A DNA stretch of 64,000 nt, from positions 1-64,000 of the forward strand of contig JAWVFQ010000026.1 in NCBI GenBank assembly GCA_033856025.1, read 5' to 3'. Made by a program: the position numbers and the translations under genes. The notes under the pieces were generated by a model. It saw nothing but the letters and a program-made list of their open reading frames with translations, had not been told where the DNA came from and did not search any database. Numbering within the stretch: position 1 is the first letter of the stretch; the number at the start of each line of letters is the position of its first letter. The stretch comes from AC-38 sp033856025. Its GTDB lineage: Bacteria > Actinomycetota > Thermoleophilia > Solirubrobacterales > Solirubrobacteraceae. This document shows positions 44,965 through 53,705 of this stretch, piece after piece.

Positions 44965-45708
44965 ATGGCGGATCCCCTGGCGGCCCACGACGTCGCGCTG
45001 GTGCGCGCGGACAACCCGGGCCCGTTCACGCTGGAGGGCACGAACACGTGGGTCCTGGGCCGCAACTCGGCCTGGGTCGTCGATCCCGGGCCCGAGGGGC
45101 TCGAGGACCACGTCGCCGCGGTGGCCGCGGAGGTCGCCGCCCGCGGCGGGCTCGGCGGGATCGCGCTGACCCACTCGCACGCCGACCACTCGGGTGCCGT
45201 CGAGGCCCTCCTGGCCGCGACGGGCCCGGCGCCGGTGGCCTCGGCGCACCGCACCGGACTGGCCGACGGGGAGCGCTTCGGTCCGCTGCTGGCGGTCGCC
45301 ACCCCGGGTCACTCCGAGGACCACCTGGCGTTCGTGGCCGGACCGGTCCTCTTCGCCGGCGACGCGGTGCTGGGGCGCGGCAGCGTCTACGTCGCCCCCG
45401 CGCCGGGCGCGCTGGCCGGCTACCTCGAGGCGCTGCGCCGGCTGCGGGAGATGGACCTGGAGCTGCTGTGCCCGGGCCACGGCCCCCTCGTCACCGACCC
45501 GGCCGCCAAGCTCGACGAGTACGTCGCGCACCGCCTGGACCGCGAGCGGCGCCTGCTCGACGCCCTGGCCCGCGGGCTGCGCACCGAGGCGCAGCTGCTC
45601 GACGACGTGTGGGACGACGCGCCGCCCGGGCTGCGGCCGGCCGCCGCCACCACCCTGCGCGCTCACCTGCAGAAGCTGGAGGAGGAGGGACGGCTGCCGG
45701 GCGGCTAG
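44965..45708 (+). CDS. MBL-fold metallo-hydrolase
   Basis: 247 aa metallo-beta-lactamase-fold protein, similar in layout to LACTB2-type hydrolases/ribonucleases: LEGTNTWVLG, metal motif LTHSHADHSG (H-x-H-x-D-H), TPGHSEDH, FAGDAVLG and CPGHGP. A C-terminal helical part (HLQKLEEEGRLPGG) resembles a winged-helix end. Substrate unknown. Its stop overlaps the convergent sigma gene by 4 bases. Confidence 0.88.
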   Translation: MADPLAAHDVALVRADNPGPFTLEGTNTWVLGRNSAWVVDPGPEGLEDHVAAVAAEVAARGGLGGIALTHSHADHSGAVEALLAATGPAPVASAHRTGLADGERFGPLLAVATPGHSEDHLAFVAGPVLFAGDAVLGRGSVYVAPAPGALAGYLEALRRLREMDLELLCPGHGPLVTDPAAKLDEYVAHRLDRERRLLDALARGLRTEAQLLDDVWDDAPPGLRPAAATTLRAHLQKLEEEGRLPGG

Positions 45709-47144
45709 CCCGTGGTGCCGGGCTCGGGCGACGTGCCCGAGCGCGGGGCGGTGCCGCTGGAGCCCGACGGGCGCGTCTCGACGGGCGGCGTCACGGCGTT
45801 GCCGGGCCCGAGGACGTCATGGGACGAGGTCGCGGGGGGCTCGCTGGAGCTCCCGGTGTCGACGGTCTCCTCCGGCGCCGCCATCCCTCCGCTGCCCGTC
45901 GCGGGCTCCGTGCCGGTGTCCGCCGAGGGGCTCGCCGGTTCGGTGGGCGGCGCCGTCGCGCCGGTGGCGCCGGTGGCGGCGTCGCCGGCGGCCAGGTCGG
46001 GCGCGATCGCCGCGGGCGGAAGGTTCTGCGCCGGCGCGTCGACGGCGTGCGTTGCGGCGTCGCGGACGCCGACCGCGCCGGAGGTGGCGGGCGCCGCCGC
46101 GGCGGCCGGGCCCGGCCGGGCGGCGTGCACGAGGGACTGCTCGACCTTCACCGCTCCGCCCCCGGCCACGACGACCGCGGAGACGACGGCGGCCACCTTG
46201 GTGGCGCCGATCGCCGCGGCGCTCGTTCCGGCGATGGTCCCTCCGGCCGCCGCACCGCCGCCGGTCGCGGCCGCGCCGCCGCCGGTGGCCACGGCGCCGC
46301 CGCCCGTGGCGGCGCCGCCGGCGCCGCTCGCGCCGCCGCCGCCGATCCCCAGCTTGGCCAGCAGGCCCAGCGGGCCGGCGGCGGTCGGGGTCAGCGCGGC
46401 GAAGGAGCGCTGGACGCGTCGCAGGTCCTGGCGGTACTCCCGGCAGCCCGCGCAGTCGCGCAGGTGGCGCCGGGCGCGGCCCGTGGCGCGCACGCCGCGG
46501 CCGTGGGCCAGCGTCAGGTCGTGGCGGATCTCCGAGCACGCGGTGTCACGGGCGTCGGCTGCCTCGACCAGGCCCATCCGGGCCCGGACCAGCAGCGACT
46601 TGACGGCCGGGACGCTGACGTCCAGGGCGTCGGCCAGGTCGGCGTAGGACAGGCCCTCCATCTCGCGCATCAACAGCACGGAGCGCTGCTGCTCGGGCAG
46701 CCGGCGCACGTCCTCGACCAGGCGGCGCAGGTCGTCTCGGCGCTCGGTCTCCGACAGCGGGTCCGACAGCGGGGTGCGGCTGACGTCGAGCACGTCGGCG
46801 GGCGGCGGGAGCGGGCGGCGGAGCTGGTCCACGCAGCGGTTGTGAGCGACGCGGTACAGCCAGGCCTTCAGCGCGATCGGGCGGTCGGAGGCGCGCAGCG
46901 ATCCGTAGGCGCGGATGAAGACGTCCTGCACGGCGTCCTCGGCGTCCTGCCGCGACCCGGAGAGCATCTGACGCGAGTAGCCGAACAGCCGCGCCCCGTA
47001 GCGGTCGTGGATGACCCGGAAGGCCTCCTCGTTCCCGGCCCGGAAGAGCGCCACCAGCTGCTCGTCGGAGCGCAGCCGCAGGAGCGGCGCGCTGAGAGAG
47101 ATGCGCGCGAGCCCTACGGGGGCTTGGAGGGCAGAGGCTTCCAC
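45705..47144 (-). CDS. Second ECF-type sigma factor fused to zinc motif and Ala/Gly/Pro tail
   Basis: 479 aa. Region 2: FRVIHDRYGARLFGYSRQML, DAEDAVQDVFIRAYGSLR, KAWLYRVAHNRCVDQLRR; region 4: LMREMEGLSYADLADALDVS. Then RRHLRDCAGCREYRQDL with the anti-sigma-like H-x3-C-x2-C motif, a Gly/Ala-rich stretch with TGGGAAATGGG-like repeats, a hydrophobic segment (KVAAVVSAVVVAGGGAV) and a ~150-residue Pro/Ala/Thr/Ser tail. Same architecture as the gene at 35893. GTG 47144 has CGAAGG 6 bases upstream and TAGAGT as -10 box at 47164-47169. Divergent from the GH15 gene. Confidence 0.85.
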   Translation of the reverse strand: MEASALQAPVGLARISLSAPLLRLRSDEQLVALFRAGNEEAFRVIHDRYGARLFGYSRQMLSGSRQDAEDAVQDVFIRAYGSLRASDRPIALKAWLYRVAHNRCVDQLRRPLPPPADVLDVSRTPLSDPLSETERRDDLRRLVEDVRRLPEQQRSVLLMREMEGLSYADLADALDVSVPAVKSLLVRARMGLVEAADARDTACSEIRHDLTLAHGRGVRATGRARRHLRDCAGCREYRQDLRRVQRSFAALTPTAAGPLGLLAKLGIGGGGASGAGGAATGGGAVATGGGAAATGGGAAAGGTIAGTSAAAIGATKVAAVVSAVVVAGGGAVKVEQSLVHAARPGPAAAAAPATSGAVGVRDAATHAVDAPAQNLPPAAIAPDLAAGDAATGATGATAPPTEPASPSADTGTEPATGSGGMAAPEETVDTGSSSEPPATSSHDVLGPGNAVTPPVETRPSGSSGTAPRSGTSPEPGTTG

Positions 47145-47233
47145 CGAGAACCTTCGGTCAGGAACTCTAACCGGTGAGGCTGGCGGAAGTCGCGGAGTTT
47201 CCGGTGTGTCGGGGAATGAGATGATCGCGCGCC

Positions 47234-49075
47234 ATGGCCTTCCCCGCCATCGCGGACTACGCGTTCCTCTCCGACTGCCACACCGGCGCTCTGGTGGCCC
47301 CAGACGGGAACGTCGAGTGGCTGTGCATCCCGCGCTTCGACGCGCCGTCCGTGTTCGGGATGGTGCTGGACCGGGGCGCGGGCGGCTTCCGCGTCGCCCC
47401 CTACGGCGAGGCGCACCCGGTGGCGCGCCGCTACGAGCCCGGCACGATGGTCCTGGAGACCACGTGGATGACGCCCCACGGGTGGGCGGAGGTCCACGAC
47501 GCGCTGACGATCGGCGCCTGGCACGAGGGCGACCTGATGGAGGCCGAGCACACCCGTCCGCCCACCGACCACGAGGCCGACCACCTGCTCGTGCGCACGG
47601 TGCGCTGCGTGCAGGGGGAGGTGATGATCGAGGCGCTCTGCGAGCCGCGCTTCGACTACGCCCGCGGCGACGCGACCTGGACCGAGGTCCACCACGCCGC
47701 GCCGGCCGCGCTGGACGCCACCGACGGGACCACAACCTTCCGCCTGCTCAGCGACCTGCGGATGGGCATCGAGGGCCAGCGCGTGCGCGCGCGTCACAAG
47801 CTGCGCGAGGGGGAGACGTGCTACGTCGCGCTGTCCTGGACCGAGGAGCGCGGCGGCCCCGCCACGGCCGAGCAGGCGTTCGAGCACCAGGCGCGCACCG
47901 CGCACTTCTGGCGCTCCTGGCTGGAGTCCGGCACGTTCCCCGACCACCGCTGGCGCAACCACCTCCAGCGCTCCGCGCTGACCCTCAAGGGGCTGACGTA
48001 CGCCCCCACGGGCGCGCTGGTCGCCGCGCTGACCACCTCGCTGCCCGAGACCCCCGGCGGCGAGCGCAACTGGGACTACCGCTACTCCTGGATGCGCGAC
48101 GCCACCTTCACCCTGTGGGCGCTGCACGCCCTGGAGCTGGACTGGGAGGCCGACGACTTCATGCAGTACGTCGCCGACCTGGCCCGCAACGAGGACGGCT
48201 CGCTGCAGATCATGTACGGGATCGACGGCGAGCGCGACCTGACGGAGCGCACGCTGGACCACCTGTCCGGCTACGAGGGCGCCCGCCCCGTGCGCATCGG
48301 CAACGGGGCCTACGACCAGCGCCAGAACGACGTCTACGGGGCGGTGCTGGACTCGATGTTCCTGCACACCAAGGAGGGCGGCTACATCCCGCAGAACCTG
48401 TGGCCGGTCCTGTGCGACCAGGCCGACAATGCCGCGCGGGTCTGGCGCGAGCCCGACCAGGGGATATGGGAGGCGCGCGGCGCGCCCCGCCACTACACCT
48501 CCTCCAAGCTCATGTGCTGGGTCGCGATGGACCGCGCTTCGCACCTGGCGAAGCTGCGCGGCGACGCGGATCGCGAGCGCGCCTGGGGCGACGTCGCGAC
48601 GGAGATCCGCCAGGACATCCTGGAGAACGCGGTGCGCGACGGGGTGTTCCGCCAGCACTACGAGACCGACGCGCTGGACGCGTCCACCCTGCTCGTGCCC
48701 CTGGTGCGCTTCCTCCCGCCCGACGACGACCGCGTGCGCGCCACCGTGCTGGCGATCGCAAAGGACCTCAGCGAGCACGGGCTGATCCTGCGCTACCGCA
48801 CCGAGGAGACCGACGACGGCCTGCACGGCGAGGAGGGCACGTTCCTGATCTGCTCGTTCTGGCTCGTGTCCGCGCTGTCGGAGATCGGGGAGAAGGCGCG
48901 GGCGTCCGCGCTGTGTGAGCGGCTGCTGGCCGTCGGCTCGCCGCTGCTGCTCTACGGCGAGGAGCTGGAGGCCGACAGCGGGCGCCACCTGGGCAACTAC
49001 CCGCAGGCCTTCACTCACCTGGCTCTCATCAACGCGGCCCTGCACGTGATCGCCGACGAGAAGGGCGGCCAGTGA
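47234..49075 (+). CDS. Glycoside hydrolase family 15 protein (glucoamylase/trehalase type)
   Basis: 613 aa cytoplasmic GH15 enzyme. Typical N-terminal IADYAFLSDCHTGALVAPDG and LCIPRFDAPSVFG; catalytic-barrel motifs WDYRYSWMRDATFTLWALHA, TKEGGYIPQNLWPVLCDQAD and a late GEEGTFLICSFWLVSAL carrying the general-base Glu. Mycobacterial homologues hydrolyse trehalose, so either glucoamylase or trehalase activity is possible. Divergent from a fused sigma gene with about 90 bases between. Confidence 0.92.
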   Translation: MAFPAIADYAFLSDCHTGALVAPDGNVEWLCIPRFDAPSVFGMVLDRGAGGFRVAPYGEAHPVARRYEPGTMVLETTWMTPHGWAEVHDALTIGAWHEGDLMEAEHTRPPTDHEADHLLVRTVRCVQGEVMIEALCEPRFDYARGDATWTEVHHAAPAALDATDGTTTFRLLSDLRMGIEGQRVRARHKLREGETCYVALSWTEERGGPATAEQAFEHQARTAHFWRSWLESGTFPDHRWRNHLQRSALTLKGLTYAPTGALVAALTTSLPETPGGERNWDYRYSWMRDATFTLWALHALELDWEADDFMQYVADLARNEDGSLQIMYGIDGERDLTERTLDHLSGYEGARPVRIGNGAYDQRQNDVYGAVLDSMFLHTKEGGYIPQNLWPVLCDQADNAARVWREPDQGIWEARGAPRHYTSSKLMCWVAMDRASHLAKLRGDADRERAWGDVATEIRQDILENAVRDGVFRQHYETDALDASTLLVPLVRFLPPDDDRVRATVLAIAKDLSEHGLILRYRTEETDDGLHGEEGTFLICSFWLVSALSEIGEKARASALCERLLAVGSPLLLYGEELEADSGRHLGNYPQAFTHLALINAALHVIADEKGGQ

Positions 49076-49076
49076 C

Positions 49077-49082
49077 TAGTCT
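49077..49082 (+). promoter_or_regulatory. Candidate -10 box for the SCP2 gene
   Basis: TAGTCT in GACTAGTCT right after the GH15 stop, 35 bases before TTG 49118; GAGGAGAGG in the leader is a good ribosome-binding site. Confidence 0.35.
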
Positions 49083-49117
49083 GGCGGCCGGTCGACCACC
49101 ACCGAGGAGAGGCTGAG

Positions 49118-49537
49118 TTGGGCTACTTCAAGAACGAGCAAGAGGTCTACGACACGATCGGGAAGCTGTTCGAGGACCTGCGCGACGACGACGAGCTGTT
49201 CGCCAAGTTCCAGAAGGCCAACACGGTCGTCCAGTACCAGTTCCGCGAGCCCGAGTCGACGATCACGGTGAAGATGCTCGACGACCAGGCCGGGCAGGTC
49301 GACCTCGGCCCGACGACCCTGGAGCCCGAGGTGACGATGAGCATGGAGGCCGACACCGCCCACCGCTTCTGGCTCGGGAAGGTCAACGTCACGGTGGCGC
49401 TGGCGCGGGGGCAGATGAAGGCGAAGGGCCCGGTGGCCAAGATCCTCAAGCTGGTGCCGCTGGTCAAGCCGGTGTTCCCGCGCTACCGGGCGCAGCTGGA
49501 GTCGCAGGGGCGCACGGACCTCGTCGAGGTCGCGTAG
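49118..49537 (+). CDS. SCP2 sterol-binding domain protein
   Basis: 139 aa, a single SCP2-like fold: VQYQFREPESTITVKMLDDQ, then EVTMSMEADTAHRFWLGKVN and ALARGQMKAKGPVAKILKLV, the pattern of SCP2 proteins that bind lipids or acyl chains in a hydrophobic tunnel. TTG start after GAGGAGAGG. Followed after 5 bases by the iron alcohol dehydrogenase, suggesting a common lipid/aldehyde pathway, but this is inference. Confidence 0.85.
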   Translation: MGYFKNEQEVYDTIGKLFEDLRDDDELFAKFQKANTVVQYQFREPESTITVKMLDDQAGQVDLGPTTLEPEVTMSMEADTAHRFWLGKVNVTVALARGQMKAKGPVAKILKLVPLVKPVFPRYRAQLESQGRTDLVEVA

Positions 49538-49542
49538 GCGTC

Positions 49543-50742
49543 TTGGAGTTCAAGGACTTCTGGCAGTTCGTCGCGCCGACGCGCGTGGTGGCGGGGCGGG
49601 GCCTGCTGGAGGGCGCCGGGTTCGAGTTCGCCAAGGAGGGCGCAACGCGCGTGCTCGTCGTCACCGACGAGGTGGTGCGCGGGACGGGGCTGGTCGACCG
49701 CGTCTGCGACGGCGTGCGCGATGGCGGCCTGGAGGTGGCGGGCGTCTACGACGGCGTGCCGCCGGACTCCGACGCCGCCGTGGTGTCGGCCTGCGCGGAG
49801 GCGGGGCGCTCCGAGGGCGCCGACTCGTTCCTGGCCGTGGGCGGTGGCTCGGTGATGGACACGGCCAAGGCGGCGAACGTGGTGTTCACCCACGGCGGCG
49901 AGCCGCGCGAGTGGGAGGGGTTCTTCGGGCTGCCGCGCGGGGGCGCCGACGGCCTCGGCCGCCCGGAGGAGCTGGCGCCGCTGGCCGCCATCCCCACGAC
50001 GGCCGGGACCGGGTCGGAGGTGTCCTTCGCCGCCGTCATCAGGGACCGCGAGGCGCACCTGAAGTTCACGGTCGCCGACTTCCCCATGTATCCGCGGCTG
50101 GCCATCCTGGACCCCGCCGCGACGGCCACGCTCCCGGCCCCGATCGCCGCGGCGACCGGGATGGACGCGATGACGCACGCCATCGAGGGCTACGTGTCCA
50201 CGGAGTGGAACCCACACGCCGGCGCGTACTCCCTGATGGCGCTGCGCCTGATCCGCGACAACCTGGAGCGCGCGGTGGCCGACACCTCCGACGAGGACGC
50301 GCGCGGCAACATGCTGGTCGCGGCCAACCTGGCGATCATGCCCACGTCGTCGGGCGCGATCGGGATCGCCCACTCGCTGTCGCACCCCTGCGGGGCGCAC
50401 TACGACGTGCCCCACGGCGTGGCCAACGCCATCAACCTGCCCTGGGCGATCGAGTGGAACGCGGCGGGCGGCGACGAGATCGCCGACCGCTACCGCGACG
50501 TCAACGAGGTCCTCGGACTGGAGGTGGCCGGCCCGGGCGAGGAGATCGGCCACGTCCTGGCCGACCACGTCCGCTCGACCGTGTCGGGCCTCGGCCTGCC
50601 CACCCGCCTCTCCGAGGTCGGCGTCCCGGAGTCGGGCATCGAGCAGCTCGCCGAGGACGCCGAGGGCGACGGCTGCACCCTCGTCAACCCCCGCGAGACC
50701 ACCGCCGAGGACTTCCGCGAGATCTACGCCCGGGCGCTGTAG
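49543..50742 (+). CDS. Iron-containing alcohol dehydrogenase
   Basis: Group III NAD(P)-dependent alcohol dehydrogenase, 399 aa. Nucleotide site GGGSVMDTAKAANVV and PTTAGTGSEVSFAAV; metal-site region GMDAMTHAIEGYVS and IAHSLSHPCGAHYDVPHGVA with the His/Asp ligands. Starts at TTG 49543 directly downstream of the SCP2 gene. Substrate unknown. It ends 5 bases before the convergent coiled-coil gene. Confidence 0.92.
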   Translation: MEFKDFWQFVAPTRVVAGRGLLEGAGFEFAKEGATRVLVVTDEVVRGTGLVDRVCDGVRDGGLEVAGVYDGVPPDSDAAVVSACAEAGRSEGADSFLAVGGGSVMDTAKAANVVFTHGGEPREWEGFFGLPRGGADGLGRPEELAPLAAIPTTAGTGSEVSFAAVIRDREAHLKFTVADFPMYPRLAILDPAATATLPAPIAAATGMDAMTHAIEGYVSTEWNPHAGAYSLMALRLIRDNLERAVADTSDEDARGNMLVAANLAIMPTSSGAIGIAHSLSHPCGAHYDVPHGVANAINLPWAIEWNAAGGDEIADRYRDVNEVLGLEVAGPGEEIGHVLADHVRSTVSGLGLPTRLSEVGVPESGIEQLAEDAEGDGCTLVNPRETTAEDFREIYARAL

Positions 50743-50747
50743 CGGCG

Positions 50748-51959
50748 CTACGTCGTGGAGTCGGGCAGGTGGCGGCCGACGTGGCCGACTATGACTCCGC
50801 GGGGGACGTCGGCGTCGCCGGGGTGCAGCGCGAGGTAGATGCGGGCGATGGCGCCGGCGCCCTGGCCGGAGCCGATGCGCAGGTGGGGGCCGAGCTCCCA
50901 GGTGCGGCCGGCGTACAGGAACGAGTACTCCTTGCCGTAGCGGGTGCGGGTGCGCTCGGAGATCCCGCCGCGCCAGTTCATGCCCAGCCGGAAGGCCAGG
51001 TCGGACACCTTCTCGCCGATGTCGCCCTCCCGGTAGCGGGCGGACAGCTGGTCCAGGCGCTCGAGGTTCTCGTAGATCAGGCCGGGGCGGGCGAAGGGCG
51101 AGTCCTCGGCGCTCTCGAAGGCGCGCGGCGCGAACACGAGGTGGGGCAGGCGCTCAGCGGCGCGCCGGACCGCCTCCAGCACGGTGGCGGGCTCGGGCTC
51201 GCGGACGGTCGCCCCCGCGGCGCCCTCGCCGCCGGCCCGTCCCAGCGCCCGGCGCAGCTCGGCCAGCTCGCGATCGCGGGCGGCCAGCTCGTCGTGGGCG
51301 GCGTGCAGCTGCTCCGTGAGGGCGTCGGCGAAGCGCTCGGCCGCCTCGAGCTCCTCGCGCAGCTCGGACACCCTGTCGTCCTCCGGCGCGTGGGGGTGGG
51401 GGGAGATCGAGGGTTGGGGTTGGGCGGCCTGCGACTCGGCGGCTTCGGCGCGGCGCTCGGCTCGGTCGGCGCGGGCGGTCTCCGCGGCCAGGGTGTCCTG
51501 GGCGGCGTCGCCCTTCGCCTTGGCCTTCTCCACCTGGCGGCGCATCTCGCGCAGGCGGTCCTCCAGCTTCGCGCGCTCGTCGCGCAGCTTGCTCGCCTCG
51601 CGGCGCATCGCCGTCCGCTCCGTGCGCAGCTCGTCGCGCTCGGCCAGGAACTTCTCGTAGTCCTCGTCTGCGGCGTCCAGCGCGCGCAGGTAGTAGGAGT
51701 CGTAGAGGCCGGTGAGCTCCCACAGGTCCTCCCAGCCGCCGAACACCTCGACCACGTCGCGCGTGGACGGGTAGCCCTCGCGGCCGTCCCACACCTCGTC
51801 GTAGGGCGCCTCGCCGTACAGGACGGTCCAGCGGTAGGTCTCCAGCAGGATCCACGCCGCGCGGCCGCTCGGGTCGTCCCCGGCTATTCGCTGCAGGTCG
51901 AGCGGATCGGGCGCGACCGGCTCCTCGGACTCGGGAGGTCTTCGCTGCGGATCGGCCAT
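50748..51959 (-). CDS. Coiled-coil protein of unknown function
   Basis: 403 aa, no family recognised. Residues ~1-110 are a compact acidic/aromatic region (WILLETYRWTVLYGEAPYDE, SYYLRALDAADEDYEKFLAE); ~110-260 are long coiled coil (ELRTERTAMRREASKLRDER, AEREQLHAAHDELA-like); ~285-403 form a globular part with GEKVSDLAFRLGMNWRGGIS, KEYSFLYAGRTWELGPHLRI and IVGHVGRHLPDSTT. Residues like the last motif occur in C-terminal domains of coiled-coil proteins in accessory contexts, but I cannot assign it. Starts inside the stop of the hexapeptide transferase gene (TGATG), so the two are cotranslated. Confidence 0.7.
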   Translation of the reverse strand: MADPQRRPPESEEPVAPDPLDLQRIAGDDPSGRAAWILLETYRWTVLYGEAPYDEVWDGREGYPSTRDVVEVFGGWEDLWELTGLYDSYYLRALDAADEDYEKFLAERDELRTERTAMRREASKLRDERAKLEDRLREMRRQVEKAKAKGDAAQDTLAAETARADRAERRAEAAESQAAQPQPSISPHPHAPEDDRVSELREELEAAERFADALTEQLHAAHDELAARDRELAELRRALGRAGGEGAAGATVREPEPATVLEAVRRAAERLPHLVFAPRAFESAEDSPFARPGLIYENLERLDQLSARYREGDIGEKVSDLAFRLGMNWRGGISERTRTRYGKEYSFLYAGRTWELGPHLRIGSGQGAGAIARIYLALHPGDADVPRGVIVGHVGRHLPDSTT

Positions 51960-52639
51960 CAGCGCCAGCGCTCGAGCAGCTCGTCGTCGCCCACCTCGCG
52001 CACCGCGTGCGCCGGCGAGCCCATCACCACGGTGCGCGCCGGGACGTCGGCCTCCACCACGGCGCCCGCGGCCACGAACGCCTCCTCGCCCACCTCCACG
52101 CCCCCCACCAGGACGGCGCCCCCGCCCACGCGACAGGCCCGGCGCAGCGTGGCGCCGCGCGGCTCGTCGCCGGCCGCCGTGGCGCCCGGGCCCACGAAGA
52201 CGTCGTCCTCGACGATCGTGCCCGCGGACAGCCACACGTTGGTCTGGATGCGCACCCGATCGCCCACGCGTGCGCCGCGCGAGAGCGTGCTGCCGCGCCC
52301 GACCACGGTGTCGCGGCCCACCTCGACGCCCTCGCGCACCAGGCATTGGTCGCCCACGATCGAGCCGGGGCCGATCCGTGCGCCCGCGTAGACGACGGCC
52401 TGGGCGCAGACCGCCGCGCCCGTCTCGACGACCAGCGGACCGCCCTGGCCCGCCTCGTCGGAGTCCGGGCCCCCCACCGGGCGCACGCCCAGCACCGCGC
52501 CGTCCTGCACCACGCAGCCGGCGGCCAGGGAGACGCGGTCGTGCAGCACGACGTGCGCGCCGAGCGTCACGTCCCGCGCGATCTCCACGCCCTCGCCCAC
52601 GAACAGGCCCGGCGCGCGGGGGTCCTCGCCCAGCGTCAT
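51959..52639 (-). CDS. Hexapeptide-repeat transferase-like protein (left-handed beta-helix)
   Basis: 226 aa made almost wholly of [LIV]-G-x4 hexapeptide repeats (VEIARDVTLGAHVVLHDRVS, VVYAGARIGPGSIVGDQCLV, VVGRGSTLSRGARVGDRVRI and later VEVGEEAFVAAGAVVEADV), as in LpxA/WbbJ-type acyl- and acetyltransferases. A Gly-Ser-Pro end (VVMGSPAHAVREV) is typical of acetyltransferases. Substrate unknown; perhaps surface glycans. Translationally coupled to the coiled-coil gene. Confidence 0.85.
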   Translation of the reverse strand: MTLGEDPRAPGLFVGEGVEIARDVTLGAHVVLHDRVSLAAGCVVQDGAVLGVRPVGGPDSDEAGQGGPLVVETGAAVCAQAVVYAGARIGPGSIVGDQCLVREGVEVGRDTVVGRGSTLSRGARVGDRVRIQTNVWLSAGTIVEDDVFVGPGATAAGDEPRGATLRRACRVGGGAVLVGGVEVGEEAFVAAGAVVEADVPARTVVMGSPAHAVREVGDDELLERWR

Positions 52640-52667
52640 CGGCCCGGCGCGGGTCGTCGGCGCGCCC

Positions 52668-53705
52668 TCAATCGAGCAGCCCTTCCTCGCGCGCGGCGCG
52701 GACCGTCTCGCGCAGGGTCTGGCGCGCCGTGTACTTGGGACGCCACCCGAGCTTGCGGCGCGCCTTGGACGCGTCCATCAGCGTGGGGACGCGGAAGGCC
52801 TGCAGCCAGTCGGCCTCGGGCGGCAGGAAGGGCAGGCGCGCCGCGACGTGCGCGGTCGCGTCGACGGCCAGGTCGGGGATCGGGACGGCGTACCAGCCGA
52901 GCGCGTCGGCCAGGTCGGACATCGTCAGCTCCCCGTCGGCGGCCAGGTTGTAGACGCCCGGCTCGCCGCGCCCCAGCACCCCGGCCCGCAGCGCGGTGGC
53001 CACGTCGTCGGTGTGCACGAGCTGGAACGGGACTCCCGGGTCGGGCAGCACGGGCCGCAGCACGGGCATCACGTCGAGCAGGCGCCGGACCGCGCCCGGC
53101 AGCTTCTCGGAGATCGAGACGTACGGCAGGTTCTCGATCAGGATGAGCGCGCCGGGACCGGCGACGATGCAGGGGCGAAAGACATAGGTCTCGGTGCGGC
53201 CGTCCGCGGACAGGACGTCGTCGAGCAGGCCCTCGAGCTCGGCCTTCTGGGCCGAGTAGTAGAACGAGTCGGTCCCGCGCGGCCCGACGTCCTCGGTGAA
53301 GCGCTCGGGGCGGTCGGGATCGTCGTGGAAACCGTAGGCCGCGACGGACGACGCGTAGACCAGGCGCTTCGTCTTGCGCGCCGCGGCGGCCGCCTCGAAC
53401 ACGTTGCGCGAGCCGCGCAGGTTGACCTCGCGCGTCTCGTCCTGACCGCCGAAGATGATGAACGCCAGGTGCACGACGACGTCCGCGCCCTTGACGAAGT
53501 CGTCGACCGCCGCGGGGTCCAGGACGTCGCCCTGGCGGTACTCTGTCTTCTTCCAGCCCTGGGCCGCGGGGTCGAAGGGACGGCGAGCCATCCCCAGCAC
53601 CTTCTTGACCGAGCGTGAGCGCTCCAGCGCGCTCACGAACGCCTTGCCGATGTCGCCGGTGGGCCCGGTGACGGCGACCGTGAGCTGTTGGGCCGGTGGG
53701 GCCAT
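52668..53705 (-). CDS. NAD-dependent epimerase/dehydratase family protein
   Basis: 345 aa extended short-chain dehydrogenase. Rossmann glycines VTGPTGDIGKAFV, VVHLAFIIFGG, VYASSVAAYG (active Ser) and YYSAQKAELE (Tyr-x3-Lys). Not clearly a sugar epimerase; may act on another NAD(P) substrate. The GTG/ATG overlaps the stop of the flavin-barrel gene, so these are cotranslated. Confidence 0.9.
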   Translation of the reverse strand: MAPPAQQLTVAVTGPTGDIGKAFVSALERSRSVKKVLGMARRPFDPAAQGWKKTEYRQGDVLDPAAVDDFVKGADVVVHLAFIIFGGQDETREVNLRGSRNVFEAAAAARKTKRLVYASSVAAYGFHDDPDRPERFTEDVGPRGTDSFYYSAQKAELEGLLDDVLSADGRTETYVFRPCIVAGPGALILIENLPYVSISEKLPGAVRRLLDVMPVLRPVLPDPGVPFQLVHTDDVATALRAGVLGRGEPGVYNLAADGELTMSDLADALGWYAVPIPDLAVDATAHVAARLPFLPPEADWLQAFRVPTLMDASKARRKLGWRPKYTARQTLRETVRAAREEGLLD

